Source: an uncultured Ruminiclostridium sp. (GTDB taxonomy: Bacteria > Bacillota > Clostridia > Oscillospirales > Ruminococcaceae). Taken from it: a stretch of 64,000 nucleotides of DNA. The translations under genes were made by a program, and so were the position numbers. The notes beneath the pieces were generated by a model that worked only from the letters and a program-made list of their open reading frames with translations, was not told the origin of the DNA and ran no database searches. Below, one piece after another: positions 26,894 through 35,358 of this stretch. Each line of letters opens with the position of its first letter. Position 1 is the stretch's first letter. Location: positions 1 to 64,000 of the forward strand of contig CAKSTB010000008.1 in assembly GCA_934490165.1 (NCBI GenBank), in the 5' to 3' direction.

Positions 26894-27838
26894 GTGCAAA
26901 TGCTCAGACGGATATTACAGACGATATTCGGTCGCTCCCTCACCTTTCTTCTGCTTACCTCAATACCTGTATCGGTCGCGCTTATCTGTGTATTTGTGAA
27001 CGGATACAACGAAAGCATAACGGCATATGTGATATACTTTCTGTCCGCATACTGCCTTGCTTCCTGCGTTTATTCAGGCATAATCGCAATAAGACGGGCA
27101 AAAATATCGGGGCTGAGGTTTACCTATAAAAGCAGGGTCATATCAAAGCTTCGTTCATCAAAGCTTATATGTCGTTACCTTGACAGCAGGCATTTCAGAG
27201 GAGAAGCGGGCATTTATATCAGTCTTACCGCCGATACTCTCTATACGGCATTCCGTGCAGTGACAGGTATAATCTACGGCTCGGTATGGTTTTTATCACT
27301 GGCGGCATATCACGCTGTACTGGCTCTTATAAGACTGTATCTTGCCTTTTCATACAGAAAAGCCGCACATACAGCCGAAAGCGCTAAAAAAGCCTATGAA
27401 TACCGCCGCTATATTAAAACCGGCATACTGCTGTTATTTCTCAATATCCCAATGGGTGGTATGATATTGCTTATGATACACACAAATTCGGGTTTCGTAT
27501 ATCCGGGATACATCATATACTTGTCGGCAATGTACACATTCTATACCGCAATTACGGCGGTAATAAATATAGTACGATACCGCAGGCTCGGAAGTCCCGT
27601 TTTATCGGCGGCAAAAGCGTTAAACCTTGTATCGTCCGCAATGTCACTGCTCGGTCTGCAAACTGCAATGATAGCGGTTTTTTCCGGTGAGAGCGATGAT
27701 TTCCGTATGATAATGAATACGGCAACCGGAGCTGGAGTGCTTGTTATCACTGTATCAACCGCAATATATATGATCGTGCGGTCAGTACCGATACTCAAAA
27801 ACGAAAGGGCAGGTAAATATGACAAAATCGGAGAGTAA
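26894..27838 (+). CDS. Polytopic membrane protein, unknown function
   Basis: 314 residues from GTG 26894, or 312 from ATG 26900. It begins within 3-9 bases of the preceding stop with only a weak ribosome site, so translation is probably coupled. About eight hydrophobic helices are visible (near 12-32, 40-60, 112-155, 180-205, 210-235, 245-270, 275-300). A basic cytosolic loop RAKISGLRFTYKSRVISKLRSS-like region lies at about 73-95. I recognise no transporter or enzyme signature. Its end overlaps the TetR gene by 20 bases, so it is probably regulated by that TetR protein. Confidence 0.65.
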   Translation: MQMLRRILQTIFGRSLTFLLLTSIPVSVALICVFVNGYNESITAYVIYFLSAYCLASCVYSGIIAIRRAKISGLRFTYKSRVISKLRSSKLICRYLDSRHFRGEAGIYISLTADTLYTAFRAVTGIIYGSVWFLSLAAYHAVLALIRLYLAFSYRKAAHTAESAKKAYEYRRYIKTGILLLFLNIPMGGMILLMIHTNSGFVYPGYIIYLSAMYTFYTAITAVINIVRYRRLGSPVLSAAKALNLVSSAMSLLGLQTAMIAVFSGESDDFRMIMNTATGAGVLVITVSTAIYMIVRSVPILKNERAGKYDKIGE

Positions 27839-28409
27839 ATACTTCAATACAGCCGCCCGTATGGACAAGGCTTTTCTTGAGATCCTCGAAAAAAAGGATA
27901 TTGAATATATCACCGTAAAGGAGATATGCACTGCCGCGGGTGTGAACCGCTCCACATTCTATCTGCATTACGAAACGATCGACGATTTGCTTGAAGAAAG
28001 CGCGCAATACATAAACGACAGCTTTCTGTCTTATATGGGTAAAGACCCAAAACACGTCATAGGCAGTATAAGCAATGTCGAAAACGAAAAGCTGTATTTT
28101 CTCACCGATGAATATTTACTGCCGTATCTTAACTTTGCCAAGGAGCATAAAAGATTGTTCTGCACCATACTTAACAACCCGGTATCGCTGAAAATGGATA
28201 AGTCGTATACGCTTATGTTCCGGCACATATTCAGCCCCATACTTGAACGCTTCGGAATACCCGAAGAAAGCAGAAATTATATGATGGCTTTCTATGTACG
28301 CGGAATGATGGCGATAGTCACCGAATGGCTTAAAAACGACTGTAAAGAGCCTGTCGAAAAAATAAGCTCAATAATGCAAAGCTGTACAGGCTCTGTAAAA
28401 AAGCAATAA
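27819..28409 (+). CDS. TetR family transcriptional regulator
   Basis: 196 residues. The N-terminal helix-turn-helix (about 8-55) includes DIEYITVKEICTAAGVNRST and FYLHYETIDDLLE, the standard TetR DNA-recognition pattern. The C-terminal helical domain (about 70-195) resembles the TetR_C_7/DhaS-like ligand domain. It overlaps the membrane protein gene upstream by 20 bases; AGGT lies just before its ATG. The likely target is its own operon beginning near 26488 (TTCAGT, 17 bases, TATAAT). Ligand unknown. Confidence 0.88.
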   Translation: MTKSESKYFNTAARMDKAFLEILEKKDIEYITVKEICTAAGVNRSTFYLHYETIDDLLEESAQYINDSFLSYMGKDPKHVIGSISNVENEKLYFLTDEYLLPYLNFAKEHKRLFCTILNNPVSLKMDKSYTLMFRHIFSPILERFGIPEESRNYMMAFYVRGMMAIVTEWLKNDCKEPVEKISSIMQSCTGSVKKQ

Positions 28410-28420
28410 TAACAGATATA

Positions 28421-28458
28421 AAAATGCGGCATTGAGAAATCTCTCCGTGCCGCATTTT
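28421..28458 (+). terminator. Terminator after tetR gene
   Basis: Perfect 11-pair stem AAAATGCGGCA/TGCCGCATTTT with a 16-base loop, 11 bases after the stop. Confidence 0.8.
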
Positions 28459-28476
28459 GTATCCGTTCCATACCAA

Positions 28477-28511
28477 AAACTCCGCCCTGCCGTATTAACA
28501 GAGCGGAGTTT
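28477..28511 (-). terminator. Terminator of glycosyltransferase gene
   Basis: Stem AAACTCCGC/GCGGAGTTT followed on the minus strand by TTTTGG; located just after the minus-strand gene end at 28539. Confidence 0.7.
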
Positions 28512-28538
28512 GTTATTCGTAATTTTCCGATACCGTTA

Positions 28539-29378
28539 TCATTTTCTTAACAGCTTCTTATAAAGAAAACCTGTTATACAGTTCGGGATTATAAACAGAA
28601 CTATCTGACCTGCACACGGAATAAGAAAATCCGCAAAGCTTGAAAATCCCATTTTTCTTATCTTTTTTCTTACCGCAATAAAGCTCTTGGTGTTGCGGAA
28701 ATTTCTGCGGCGGTTCAGGTTGCCCGGTGTGACTCTGTACCTTACAAGCGCCTCCGGAATGTTAGCGGCTTTAGCGCCCGCCATCAGCATACGAACCATA
28801 AAGTCGTAATCCTCACAACGCTCAAGCTCCTCGCTGTATCCGCCTATTGATAATGCAAGTGACCTTCTGTACACAAGCGTTTGATTATTGAAAGGGGCTC
28901 TGCGCCTTGCAAACTTGCGTATCTCGTCATTTTCGACCGGCGGGCAACGCGTTGCTATATCTTCTCCTGTGCCGCTGTTGAACTCCTGAATATAACAGCC
29001 GAGAATAGAAATATCCGAGTGCTCGGCAAGGTATCTCATCTGCTTCTCTGCTCTGTTATCAAGGCAGATATCGTCGGAGTCCATCTTCATTATAAACTCA
29101 TTTTTACAAAGAGCAAGCCCTGTGTTTGCACATTTGGCAGTACCGCCGTGGCTTTCAAGGCGATTAACTACCAGTCTTCCGCCAAACTTTTCACTGTATA
29201 CCGCAATAACATCGTTAAGCTCCTTATCAAGAGCACCGTCACATACAAGCACTACCTCATCGGCAGGATAAGTCTGTATATATAGACTTTCAAGGCTCTG
29301 CTCAAAAAATGCGGCATTTTCACCGCCGTATACAGACATAAGGACGCTGTACGGCTGTAATTCTGTTAAATTTTCCAT
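28539..29378 (-). CDS. Glycosyltransferase family 2
   Basis: 279 residues with a GT-A fold: the N-terminal nucleotide-sugar site PYSVLMSVYGGENAAFFEQS (about 7-26), VVLVCDG (about 41), and the metal-binding DxD-type motif MKMDSDDICLD (about 96-106). Later acidic and Arg motifs ERCEDYDFMVRM (about 186-197) fit family 2 inverting transferases that build surface polysaccharides. The C-terminus has a short hydrophobic stretch (PCAGQIVLFIIPNCITGFLY) that may touch the membrane. No polysaccharide cluster is adjacent, so donor and acceptor are unknown. Its promoter carries a LacI-type operator. Confidence 0.88.
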   Translation of the reverse strand: MENLTELQPYSVLMSVYGGENAAFFEQSLESLYIQTYPADEVVLVCDGALDKELNDVIAVYSEKFGGRLVVNRLESHGGTAKCANTGLALCKNEFIMKMDSDDICLDNRAEKQMRYLAEHSDISILGCYIQEFNSGTGEDIATRCPPVENDEIRKFARRRAPFNNQTLVYRRSLALSIGGYSEELERCEDYDFMVRMLMAGAKAANIPEALVRYRVTPGNLNRRRNFRNTKSFIAVRKKIRKMGFSSFADFLIPCAGQIVLFIIPNCITGFLYKKLLRK

Positions 29379-29409
29379 ACAAAGCCTCCTTAAATTTCAT
29401 TGCGTCAGG

Positions 29410-29455
29410 TGTAATCGCTTACAATGATTTTATCACACAGTAAAGTAAAAGTCAA
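29410..29455 (-). promoter_or_regulatory. Promoter with LacI-type operator for glycosyltransferase
   Basis: Minus strand: TTGACT (29455-29450), 17-base spacer, TAAAAT (29432-29427). Immediately downstream is the dyad TGTAAGCGATTACA (29423-29410), of the TGTAA-N4-TTACA type bound by LacI-family/catabolite repressors. The position at the start site suggests repression. No LacI gene is in the window. Confidence 0.6.
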
Positions 29456-29501
29456 TCGAAACCCGCATTTTTTATCCGTTTTTCTCCGTATTGTCATATT
29501 A

Positions 29502-31127
29502 TCAGTCGAAATATAACGCTTTTCGGTAATCTATCTGACCTGTGAACGGGTCGTATGCTATCTCCTCGCAGTTTTCGGTACTGATAAAGTACTCGGTAAC
29601 ATATGCGATCGGTATAAAGCGCCCGTCTGTCATAAGCTGTTTTTCAGCCTTTACGCAAAGCTCATACTCCTCACTCAGATCCTTTGCCTGCGCTGCCTGC
29701 CGGAGCAGATCTGAATATGTATCGTCCATCGCACTGTACTTATAGCCGCTGTCGGTAAACTGCCTGAGATACGCCTCGGGACGGTTGTATTCACCGTTTA
29801 TTCTTGTAAGCGCCAGTGCATAATCTCCGCTTGCGATCTTCTCGTCATATTCACTCTCGCTTACATAAGAGATACTGCAATAAAAGCCAAGCTTGGCCTG
29901 CCACTGCTGTAATATCCCTCCGAGCGACTCGCCTATCTCCTCGTCGCGGTTCTGCACCGCAAGAATGTTCACGCTGTGCAGGTCAGCCTTGTCGATATTT
30001 TCGCAGGCGCTCTGATATGAAGAATACGCCTTTATTTCATCGGGCTTTACAGCAGTCCTGCTTCCTGCTGTATCGCGATAGCTGCCGAGAGAATTTTTAA
30101 CCGACGGAGCTACAATTCCGTCAGCTGCAGAATAGCCGAACGGCAGACTGAGCGATGATTTATCCGATGCAAAGAGCAGTGCATATCTCAGCTTGTCGCT
30201 CTTGAAGATCGATTTTTTCGTATTCATCATAATGCCGTATACGGCGGTCGAATACTCGTCATAAACATACCCGCTTCCGAGATAATCCTTTGCCGTGCTT
30301 CCCGAAAGCACTATGCTCTGAGATGTGCCGTCCGTAAAATCGGTCATATGATTATCTTCGACAAAGAAGTTAAGACCGAGCGGTGTTACCTCATCGTGTT
30401 CATCGTACTTGTCGCTGTAGCGCAATACCATATTGTTATTATTTTTGCTCCACGCATCGTAATACCACGTCTTTACATAAAAAGGTCCGTTTGACGGGGT
30501 TCTCTCCGCGTCAAGCCCGTATTTGCCCTGTGCCGCCGTGAAGTATTCCTTACTGCACGGCATAGCCGCAGGCATAGTGAGCAACAGCTCAAATGACGGC
30601 TCGGTGTATTCAAGCTCTATTGTAAGCCCGAACTTTCCGTCCGCCTTTACTCCAAGCTGTGATACATCGGTAATTTCGCCGCTGTTTATCTTCTGCGCAT
30701 TCTTTATGCAGAAATATTCGGACGCTTTAGGCGCCCTGGTTTCGGGCATAAACAGGCGCTGAAAACCGAAAACAAAATCATCTGCGGTCACCTGTTTGTT
30801 GTATTCGTTGACATCTGTCCAGCATCTGTTCTGCTTCAGCTTAAAAGTATATGTAAGTCCGTCATCGGACACGGTGTAGCTTTCCGCCATAGCCTTTTCG
30901 ACACTGCCGTCACCCGATGTTCTGAACAATCCCTCAAATATACAGCCGATTATCAGATACGATTCCCTGTCGGAGGCATACTGAGGGTCAAGACTTCCGG
31001 GATTTGAGGATATGTCGTATCCGAATACATATCCCTTACCGTCATCCTCCTTGCACGATGTCATCAGTAAGCAACTGATACACAGCAGTAATGCCGTAAT
31101 GCACGCTGTAAGTCTTCTCTTCATCAA
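29502..31127 (-). CDS. Peptide ABC transporter substrate-binding lipoprotein, orphan
   Basis: 541 residues. Lipoprotein signal with lipobox MTSC (about 22-25), so tethered outside the membrane. The body is an SBP_bac_5 (OppA/DppA-type) binding protein: the early motif NPGSLDPQYASDRESY (about 43-58), GLFRTSGDGSVEKAMAESY, and the family end ERYEL-like EEYELCVKAEKQLMTDGRFIPI. Such proteins capture oligopeptides, or sometimes signalling peptides. No permease or ATPase genes are next to it, so it must use a transporter encoded elsewhere or act as a sensor. Its start overlaps the nrdG stop by 4 bases. Confidence 0.9.
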   Translation of the reverse strand: MMKRRLTACITALLLCISCLLMTSCKEDDGKGYVFGYDISSNPGSLDPQYASDRESYLIIGCIFEGLFRTSGDGSVEKAMAESYTVSDDGLTYTFKLKQNRCWTDVNEYNKQVTADDFVFGFQRLFMPETRAPKASEYFCIKNAQKINSGEITDVSQLGVKADGKFGLTIELEYTEPSFELLLTMPAAMPCSKEYFTAAQGKYGLDAERTPSNGPFYVKTWYYDAWSKNNNNMVLRYSDKYDEHDEVTPLGLNFFVEDNHMTDFTDGTSQSIVLSGSTAKDYLGSGYVYDEYSTAVYGIMMNTKKSIFKSDKLRYALLFASDKSSLSLPFGYSAADGIVAPSVKNSLGSYRDTAGSRTAVKPDEIKAYSSYQSACENIDKADLHSVNILAVQNRDEEIGESLGGILQQWQAKLGFYCSISYVSESEYDEKIASGDYALALTRINGEYNRPEAYLRQFTDSGYKYSAMDDTYSDLLRQAAQAKDLSEEYELCVKAEKQLMTDGRFIPIAYVTEYFISTENCEEIAYDPFTGQIDYRKALYFD

Positions 31128-31630
31128 AGCTCCTTAATTACAACACTGCCGCTCTCAAGCGACTTCCGGCAGTCGATTATTCTCTGATTTTTACTTCCTT
31201 TGAAGCGCAGCTCAAGACTTTTCTCCGAAAGAACAAATCTACCGTCCACCAGTATATCCACTACCGACAGCAGATTTTTAACGTCCTCGTCCGTCTTTGA
31301 TTTTTCAACAAGCTGTTCAAAGGTAAAGCCTGTATATGACATTATATCAAGCTTTGTGTTCTCTTTTATCTTCTTTGCAAGCTCATACAAGGGTGCAGGC
31401 TGGCAGAACGGCTCTCCGCCGGAGAATGTCACACCTTTGAGCAGAGGGTTAGCCACTATATGATTATATATCTTATCCGTATCGGCAAGCCTGCCGCCGT
31501 TAAAATCATGCGTTTCGGGGTTGTGGCAACCCTCGCAATGGTGCGGACAGCCCTGAGTAAATATTGTATATCTTATTCCCGGTCCGTCCACGATCGATTC
31601 ACTGACCGTACCGGCTATTCTGATAAGCAT
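31124..31630 (-). CDS. nrdG: Anaerobic ribonucleotide reductase activating protein
   Basis: 168-residue radical SAM enzyme. The cluster motif CPHHCEGC (CxxxCxxC, about 29-36) binds the 4Fe-4S cluster, and GGEPFCQ (about 70-76) contacts SAM. The N-terminus RIAGTVSESIVDGPGIRYTIF and the overall length match NrdG, which installs the glycyl radical on the class III reductase NrdD to make dNTPs without oxygen. nrdD is not in the window, and the next gene is a peptide-binding lipoprotein with a 4-base overlap, an unusual partner. Confidence 0.93.
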   Translation of the reverse strand: MLIRIAGTVSESIVDGPGIRYTIFTQGCPHHCEGCHNPETHDFNGGRLADTDKIYNHIVANPLLKGVTFSGGEPFCQPAPLYELAKKIKENTKLDIMSYTGFTFEQLVEKSKTDEDVKNLLSVVDILVDGRFVLSEKSLELRFKGSKNQRIIDCRKSLESGSVVIKEL

Positions 31631-31662
31631 TGTATCACTTTCCTTTTTACATTATCCTATTT

Positions 31663-31691
31663 ATTATAGCCTTATTCAGAGGAAAAAGCAA
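31663..31691 (-). promoter_or_regulatory. nrdG operon promoter
   Basis: Minus strand TTGCTT (31691-31686), 17-base spacer, TATAAT (31668-31663). Confidence 0.75.
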
Positions 31692-31729
31692 TAGATTGAA
31701 AACGTTTCCCGAATTTTTCACATAAAAAA

Positions 31730-31750
31730 CAGGCGGTTGATTTCCGCCTG
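31730..31750 (-). terminator. Terminator after Fur-family gene
   Basis: Stem CAGGCGG/CCGCCTG with a 7-base loop; on the minus strand it is followed by TTTTTTATG. Confidence 0.85.
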
Positions 31751-31769
31751 CTATATTACCTTGACATTT

Positions 31770-32168
31770 TTACGCCGACTCTCCGCTTTCCTGCTTCTCT
31801 CTGCATTCACTGCAAATGCCCTTTATACTTATCTCGTACTCGGTAACGTCAAAATCATACTTTGTGCGTATCTTATCGTTAAGGCACATCATCTCTCCGA
31901 GCTCGACATCAAACACCTTTTCACAGCAGCTGCATATCATATGAAAATGCGGATCTGTCCTGCCGTCAAAACGCACGCTTCCGTAAGAACTGCATATCTT
32001 CTTGAGTATACCGTGGTCTGCAAGCTGGTTTAAATTGCGGTAAACAGTACCTAGGCTTATTTTTGGGTAACTGCGCCTTGCTATATCGTATACCTGCTCC
32101 GCTGTCGGGTGGATAGGATTTGACACAACGATATTCAGTATACAGTTTCTCTGTTGGGAATAGTTCAT
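31770..32168 (-). CDS. Fur family regulator, PerR-like
   Basis: 132 residues. Winged helix at about 1-80 with HPTAEQVYDIARRSYPKISL and GTVYRNLNQLADHG, the standard Fur DNA-binding pattern. The metal site DPHFHMIC and two CxxC motifs (CSCC, about 99; CSEC, about 122) form the structural zinc site. The order and the segment SSYGSVRFDGRTDPHFH resemble PerR, the peroxide sensor, more than Fur or Zur, but the subtype is an inference. It begins 20 bases after the radical SAM gene and shares its promoter and a terminator at 31730. Confidence 0.88.
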   Translation of the reverse strand: MNYSQQRNCILNIVVSNPIHPTAEQVYDIARRSYPKISLGTVYRNLNQLADHGILKKICSSYGSVRFDGRTDPHFHMICSCCEKVFDVELGEMMCLNDKIRTKYDFDVTEYEISIKGICSECREKQESGESA

Positions 32169-32188
32169 ACTGCTCTCCAGTCCTCCTA

Positions 32189-32806
32189 TCAGGTATAGCT
32201 CTCGTTATCCGTCACCCAATGACGAATTCTGAGCGGGATACCCAGTCCTTCGGCAAGCTCCTTGCACTGCTCGATCTGCTCCGGTGTTATTACGTCTACC
32301 ACCGTAAACTTTACCTCGGGTACAATAGTCTTTACAGTCTTTGCAAAATTCAGCATTGAATTGAATGACGGAAGTCCGAACTTAGGACGCGTCACCTCAA
32401 GATAGCTCTCTGGGTCGGGAGCATTAAGGCTTATAGAAATACAGTCGATTATATATCGCATTTTGTATGAGTCAAACGCGGGATTTATAAAGTCGACCAG
32501 TCCGTTGGTATTTATACGGATCTTCATACCCGTAGCTTGCTTTACATACTTTGCGACCTCGAGCAGAACGTCCGCACGTTCCATAGGTTCACCGTAGCCG
32601 CAGAATACAAGCTCGTGAAGTCCCGTCTTGTCAAAATCGTCAAAAGCCTTGATGATCTCTTCATAGCTCGGCTCATGCTCAAGCCAAAGGCTGTCGTTAT
32701 CCGCCACACTGTCGCCGTTTTTTCTTATGCAGAAAACACAGGCACATGGACATTTATTCGTTATATTGGCATAAAGCTTACCCTCAAATTCATAGAATAT
32801 CGTCAT
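32189..32806 (-). CDS. Radical SAM protein, TatD-linked type
   Basis: 205 residues. The 4Fe-4S motif CPCACVFC (CxxxCxxC, about 18-25) is followed by a variable insertion and GYGEP (about 68-72), the SAM-binding GGE-like motif. SISLNAPDPESYLEVTRP (about 122-140) matches the TatD-associated radical SAM family (TIGR04038-like), usually encoded beside tatD nuclease genes. Here tatD is not adjacent; a PerR-like gene follows instead. The reaction is unknown. GGAGGTG precedes the ATG. Confidence 0.85.
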   Translation of the reverse strand: MTIFYEFEGKLYANITNKCPCACVFCIRKNGDSVADNDSLWLEHEPSYEEIIKAFDDFDKTGLHELVFCGYGEPMERADVLLEVAKYVKQATGMKIRINTNGLVDFINPAFDSYKMRYIIDCISISLNAPDPESYLEVTRPKFGLPSFNSMLNFAKTVKTIVPEVKFTVVDVITPEQIEQCKELAEGLGIPLRIRHWVTDNESYT

Positions 32807-32846
32807 ATTACACCTCCGTGGATAAACTGATAATCTTTCTCACATT

Positions 32847-32875
32847 AGTATAACATAAAGGCAAAAATTAGTCAA
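32847..32875 (-). promoter_or_regulatory. Promoter of radical SAM/Fur operon
   Basis: Minus strand TTGACT (32875-32870), 17-base spacer, TATACT (32852-32847). Confidence 0.8.
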
Positions 32876-32920
32876 TAGAAAAAACGGCTTTTCTGCGCGG
32901 AAAATTAACCCTGTCGGCGA

Positions 32921-34510
32921 TTATCCCCGCATTCTGTCGTATATCCCGTCGGATTTTACGGTAGTAACCGAAAGAGGGAAATATACTTGTGATATTCTGC
33001 TTTCCTTCATCTGAGCCAGTGCAACACGACACCTCGGACGCAGATTTTCATCGGTATCACCGAGCTTTTCAATATAAGGAGCGGCACCCTCGGACAAGGC
33101 GGAAAGGCTGTAAGTATCAATCTCCGCTATATTGCCGCTGAGATAGCTTTCAACATTATATTGTGCTATTCTGGCATCGGGGTCGCAAAAGCACAGCGCA
33201 CCGAGCATTGCGGTAAACGACACAAAAAGCGTCAGCACGGTTTTCATATCAGGTAATATCTCGTGCAGTATCAGCACAAAGAAAACTATACCGAGCAATA
33301 TCATAAACCATGATGTGTAAAATCTGAGTCCCGTAAGTCCATATTCACCGATGTACATTATCATCTTTGACATTGCGCTGCATATCAGAAGTATTGTGGC
33401 AATACCGAATACCGCAGAGTAAATCCTCACAACAGCAGGCTTTCTGCCATTGTCATTTCTTTTAGCAAGCACTTCTGCAAGGAATATCACGAAAAGATCA
33501 AGCACCGCAACTCCGCACAACTCAAAAAAGCCCTGTCTGGCATATTCGCTGTAGCTGTAGCCCTCGGGCAGGACACCGCCGAACGCACTTAGAAAATACG
33601 GTATCTGGCACGCGAAGAACAGAAGATATATAACTATAAGAGGCGTAAGCGCCGCGCATACAGCCGCGGCAGGCACTTTCGCCGCTTTCCCGCTGTCACC
33701 TGTCATCTTGCGCTTTCTGCCCTTTGCACCGCTCATAATGCCGAAAAGTAGAAACGAAAAAGGTATGCTTACTGCGAGAATTATAATATTACTGAAAAAG
33801 TTGTTGAAAAATCCGCCTGTCATAACGGATATCATTCTGCCGAAATTATCATCTGCGCTTGAAAGCGCCGCACCCGCTATCAATGTTGCGGGAATAGAGC
33901 AAAGTATCCCGAGCAGAATATACAGTGCGGTTTTGCTCTTATGCTCCTTTTTTGCAAACGGAACAGCCATGCTCCTCGGTGCTGCTGTGAAGTTTCTGAA
34001 CGATACCGAAAATACCGCTTCGCACAGCTCCCTTGCAAACCCCTCCGAAAACAGCGGCTTGGTTGTAGTAAAGCTGTAAGCAAAGTAACAAAGCAGAATT
34101 GCGGCATACACCCATGAAAGAAAGCGTACAAGTCCGGTTGATGCAAATATCGGAACAGTGCAGAATATTATCACACAGCCGAATATCGCCCACTGTGAAG
34201 CTGTCGGCTTTTTGCCGATATATATTACCGCCATAACAGCAAGAGCGGCAACAATAATATGATACCAGCCCGATGCTATAACCTCTGCAAACGGAAATAT
34301 CTCGCCCTCGGTAAAGAACAGCTTAAGTGTTATAAAGCCGAGTACAGCCGTAAGCACAGCGAATATGAAGTCGCGCATATTGTAAGTTTTCTTCGCCTCG
34401 GGAGGACCTTGCAGACTGTTATACATCGGTGCATATTGACCCTCTGCCCTGCCGTATACATTCACCGGCTGAACATTGCCGTATTGTTCTGCATTATTAT
34501 ACTCATTCAT
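32921..34510 (-). CDS. DUF4173-type polytopic membrane protein
   Basis: 529 residues from the ATG at 34510 (MNEYNNAEQYGN...); the longer frame would run back through the regulator gene. A polar N-terminus (1-50) is followed by about 10-12 membrane helices. Features include PTASQWAIFG, SFLLFGIMSGAKGRKRK (about 255-275) and a long C-terminal non-membrane part (about 430-529). The pattern fits DUF4173 proteins of unknown function. Its start overlaps the end of the small Xre regulator by 8 bases, so it is co-translated. It is the third gene of a DUF2975-Xre-DUF4173 operon. Confidence 0.75.
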   Translation of the reverse strand: MNEYNNAEQYGNVQPVNVYGRAEGQYAPMYNSLQGPPEAKKTYNMRDFIFAVLTAVLGFITLKLFFTEGEIFPFAEVIASGWYHIIVAALAVMAVIYIGKKPTASQWAIFGCVIIFCTVPIFASTGLVRFLSWVYAAILLCYFAYSFTTTKPLFSEGFARELCEAVFSVSFRNFTAAPRSMAVPFAKKEHKSKTALYILLGILCSIPATLIAGAALSSADDNFGRMISVMTGGFFNNFFSNIIILAVSIPFSFLLFGIMSGAKGRKRKMTGDSGKAAKVPAAAVCAALTPLIVIYLLFFACQIPYFLSAFGGVLPEGYSYSEYARQGFFELCGVAVLDLFVIFLAEVLAKRNDNGRKPAVVRIYSAVFGIATILLICSAMSKMIMYIGEYGLTGLRFYTSWFMILLGIVFFVLILHEILPDMKTVLTLFVSFTAMLGALCFCDPDARIAQYNVESYLSGNIAEIDTYSLSALSEGAAPYIEKLGDTDENLRPRCRVALAQMKESRISQVYFPLSVTTVKSDGIYDRMRG

Positions 34511-34721
34511 TTTCGCCACCGCCTTTATAACACAGGATATCACCGGGCTGACACTGTAAGACCTCACATATCTTTTCAAGCGTTGAAAAGCGGATAGCCT
34601 TTGCCTTGCCCGTTTTCAGCACCGACAGATTTGCGGGGGTTATGCCGATGGCGGCGGCAAGCTCGTTTGACGAGATTTTCCGCATAGCCATCATTACATC
34701 AAGATTTATTTCAATTGCCAT
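34503..34721 (-). CDS. YozG-like Xre/Cro regulator
   Basis: 72 residues forming a single helix-turn-helix: KISSNELAAAIGITPANLSVL and KTGKAKAIRFSTLEKICEVLQC with the end QPGDILCY, the HTH_26/YozG type. Such small regulators are commonly encoded next to DUF2975 membrane proteins, as here (DUF2975 starts upstream, 16 bases away). It probably controls its own operon. Confidence 0.9.
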   Translation of the reverse strand: MAIEINLDVMMAMRKISSNELAAAIGITPANLSVLKTGKAKAIRFSTLEKICEVLQCQPGDILCYKGGGENE

Positions 34722-34737
34722 ATCAGTACCTCACAAA

Positions 34738-35199
34738 TCAGATAGTAAAGTCGTTCTCTTCTTTTATTTCGATCGCCTGCTCAAAGACATTCTTGATAAC
34801 GCGGAGAATAAGTCCGAAGAACGCGGCAGCCGCAACGATCAGCCATGCAAACGGTCTTATAAAACTGAAATAAATGAAAATAACACTTGCCGCAAAACAG
34901 CAATACGATATTACCCTGAGCATTGTTACATTCTTAGCGGTAAATACATCACCGCGCTTTATATTCGATATCAGTCTGTCAAGTGCAATTACCAGTAAAG
35001 TTGCCGGTACTGCCGAACAATACAGCGTAACTATAAGCGGAACAAACACCGACTGACCCGTAAGCTTTATGACCCCTTGGTCGTATATTTTCACAATATA
35101 AGGACCTATAAAACAGCTTACGATTATAAGTGCAAATACTATTCTGACAAGTACAAGAGATAAAGTTACCGAAAAATTCTTCCTTTTCAAAAAATTCAT
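34738..35199 (-). CDS. DUF2975 membrane protein
   Basis: 153 residues with four membrane helices (about 12-32, 50-73, 95-112, 116-136) and the conserved link NIKRGDVFTAKNVTMLR (about 79-95) between helices 2 and 3, typical of DUF2975. Members occur in small operons with YozG-like regulators; function unknown. AAAGGA precedes the ATG and a consensus promoter lies at 35235-35263. Confidence 0.88.
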   Translation of the reverse strand: MNFLKRKNFSVTLSLVLVRIVFALIIVSCFIGPYIVKIYDQGVIKLTGQSVFVPLIVTLYCSAVPATLLVIALDRLISNIKRGDVFTAKNVTMLRVISYCCFAASVIFIYFSFIRPFAWLIVAAAAFFGLILRVIKNVFEQAIEIKEENDFTI

Positions 35200-35234
35200 A
35201 TCCTTTCATAAGGCGGTTGCCTTTGTTTTCCTGA

Positions 35235-35263
35235 ATTATAACACAGCGTTTTTCGTTTGTCAA
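35235..35263 (-). promoter_or_regulatory. Promoter of DUF2975-Xre-DUF4173 operon
   Basis: Minus strand TTGACA (35263-35258), 17-base spacer, TATAAT (35240-35235): full consensus. Confidence 0.85.
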
Positions 35264-35310
35264 TAGATTTTTATCGTTTTTCGATAATTTTTTATTGCTT
35301 ATAGATATAA

Positions 35311-35344
35311 AAAAGAGCGGATGTACTTTTACATCCGCTCTTTT
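35311..35344 (-). terminator. Terminator of GHKL/LytTR operon
   Basis: Perfect 14-pair stem AAAAGAGCGGATGT/ACATCCGCTCTTTT with a 6-base loop, 15 bases after the kinase stop; the minus-strand side continues into TTTTATATC. Confidence 0.88.
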
Positions 35345-35358
35345 CGGGTAAGCTCTGT

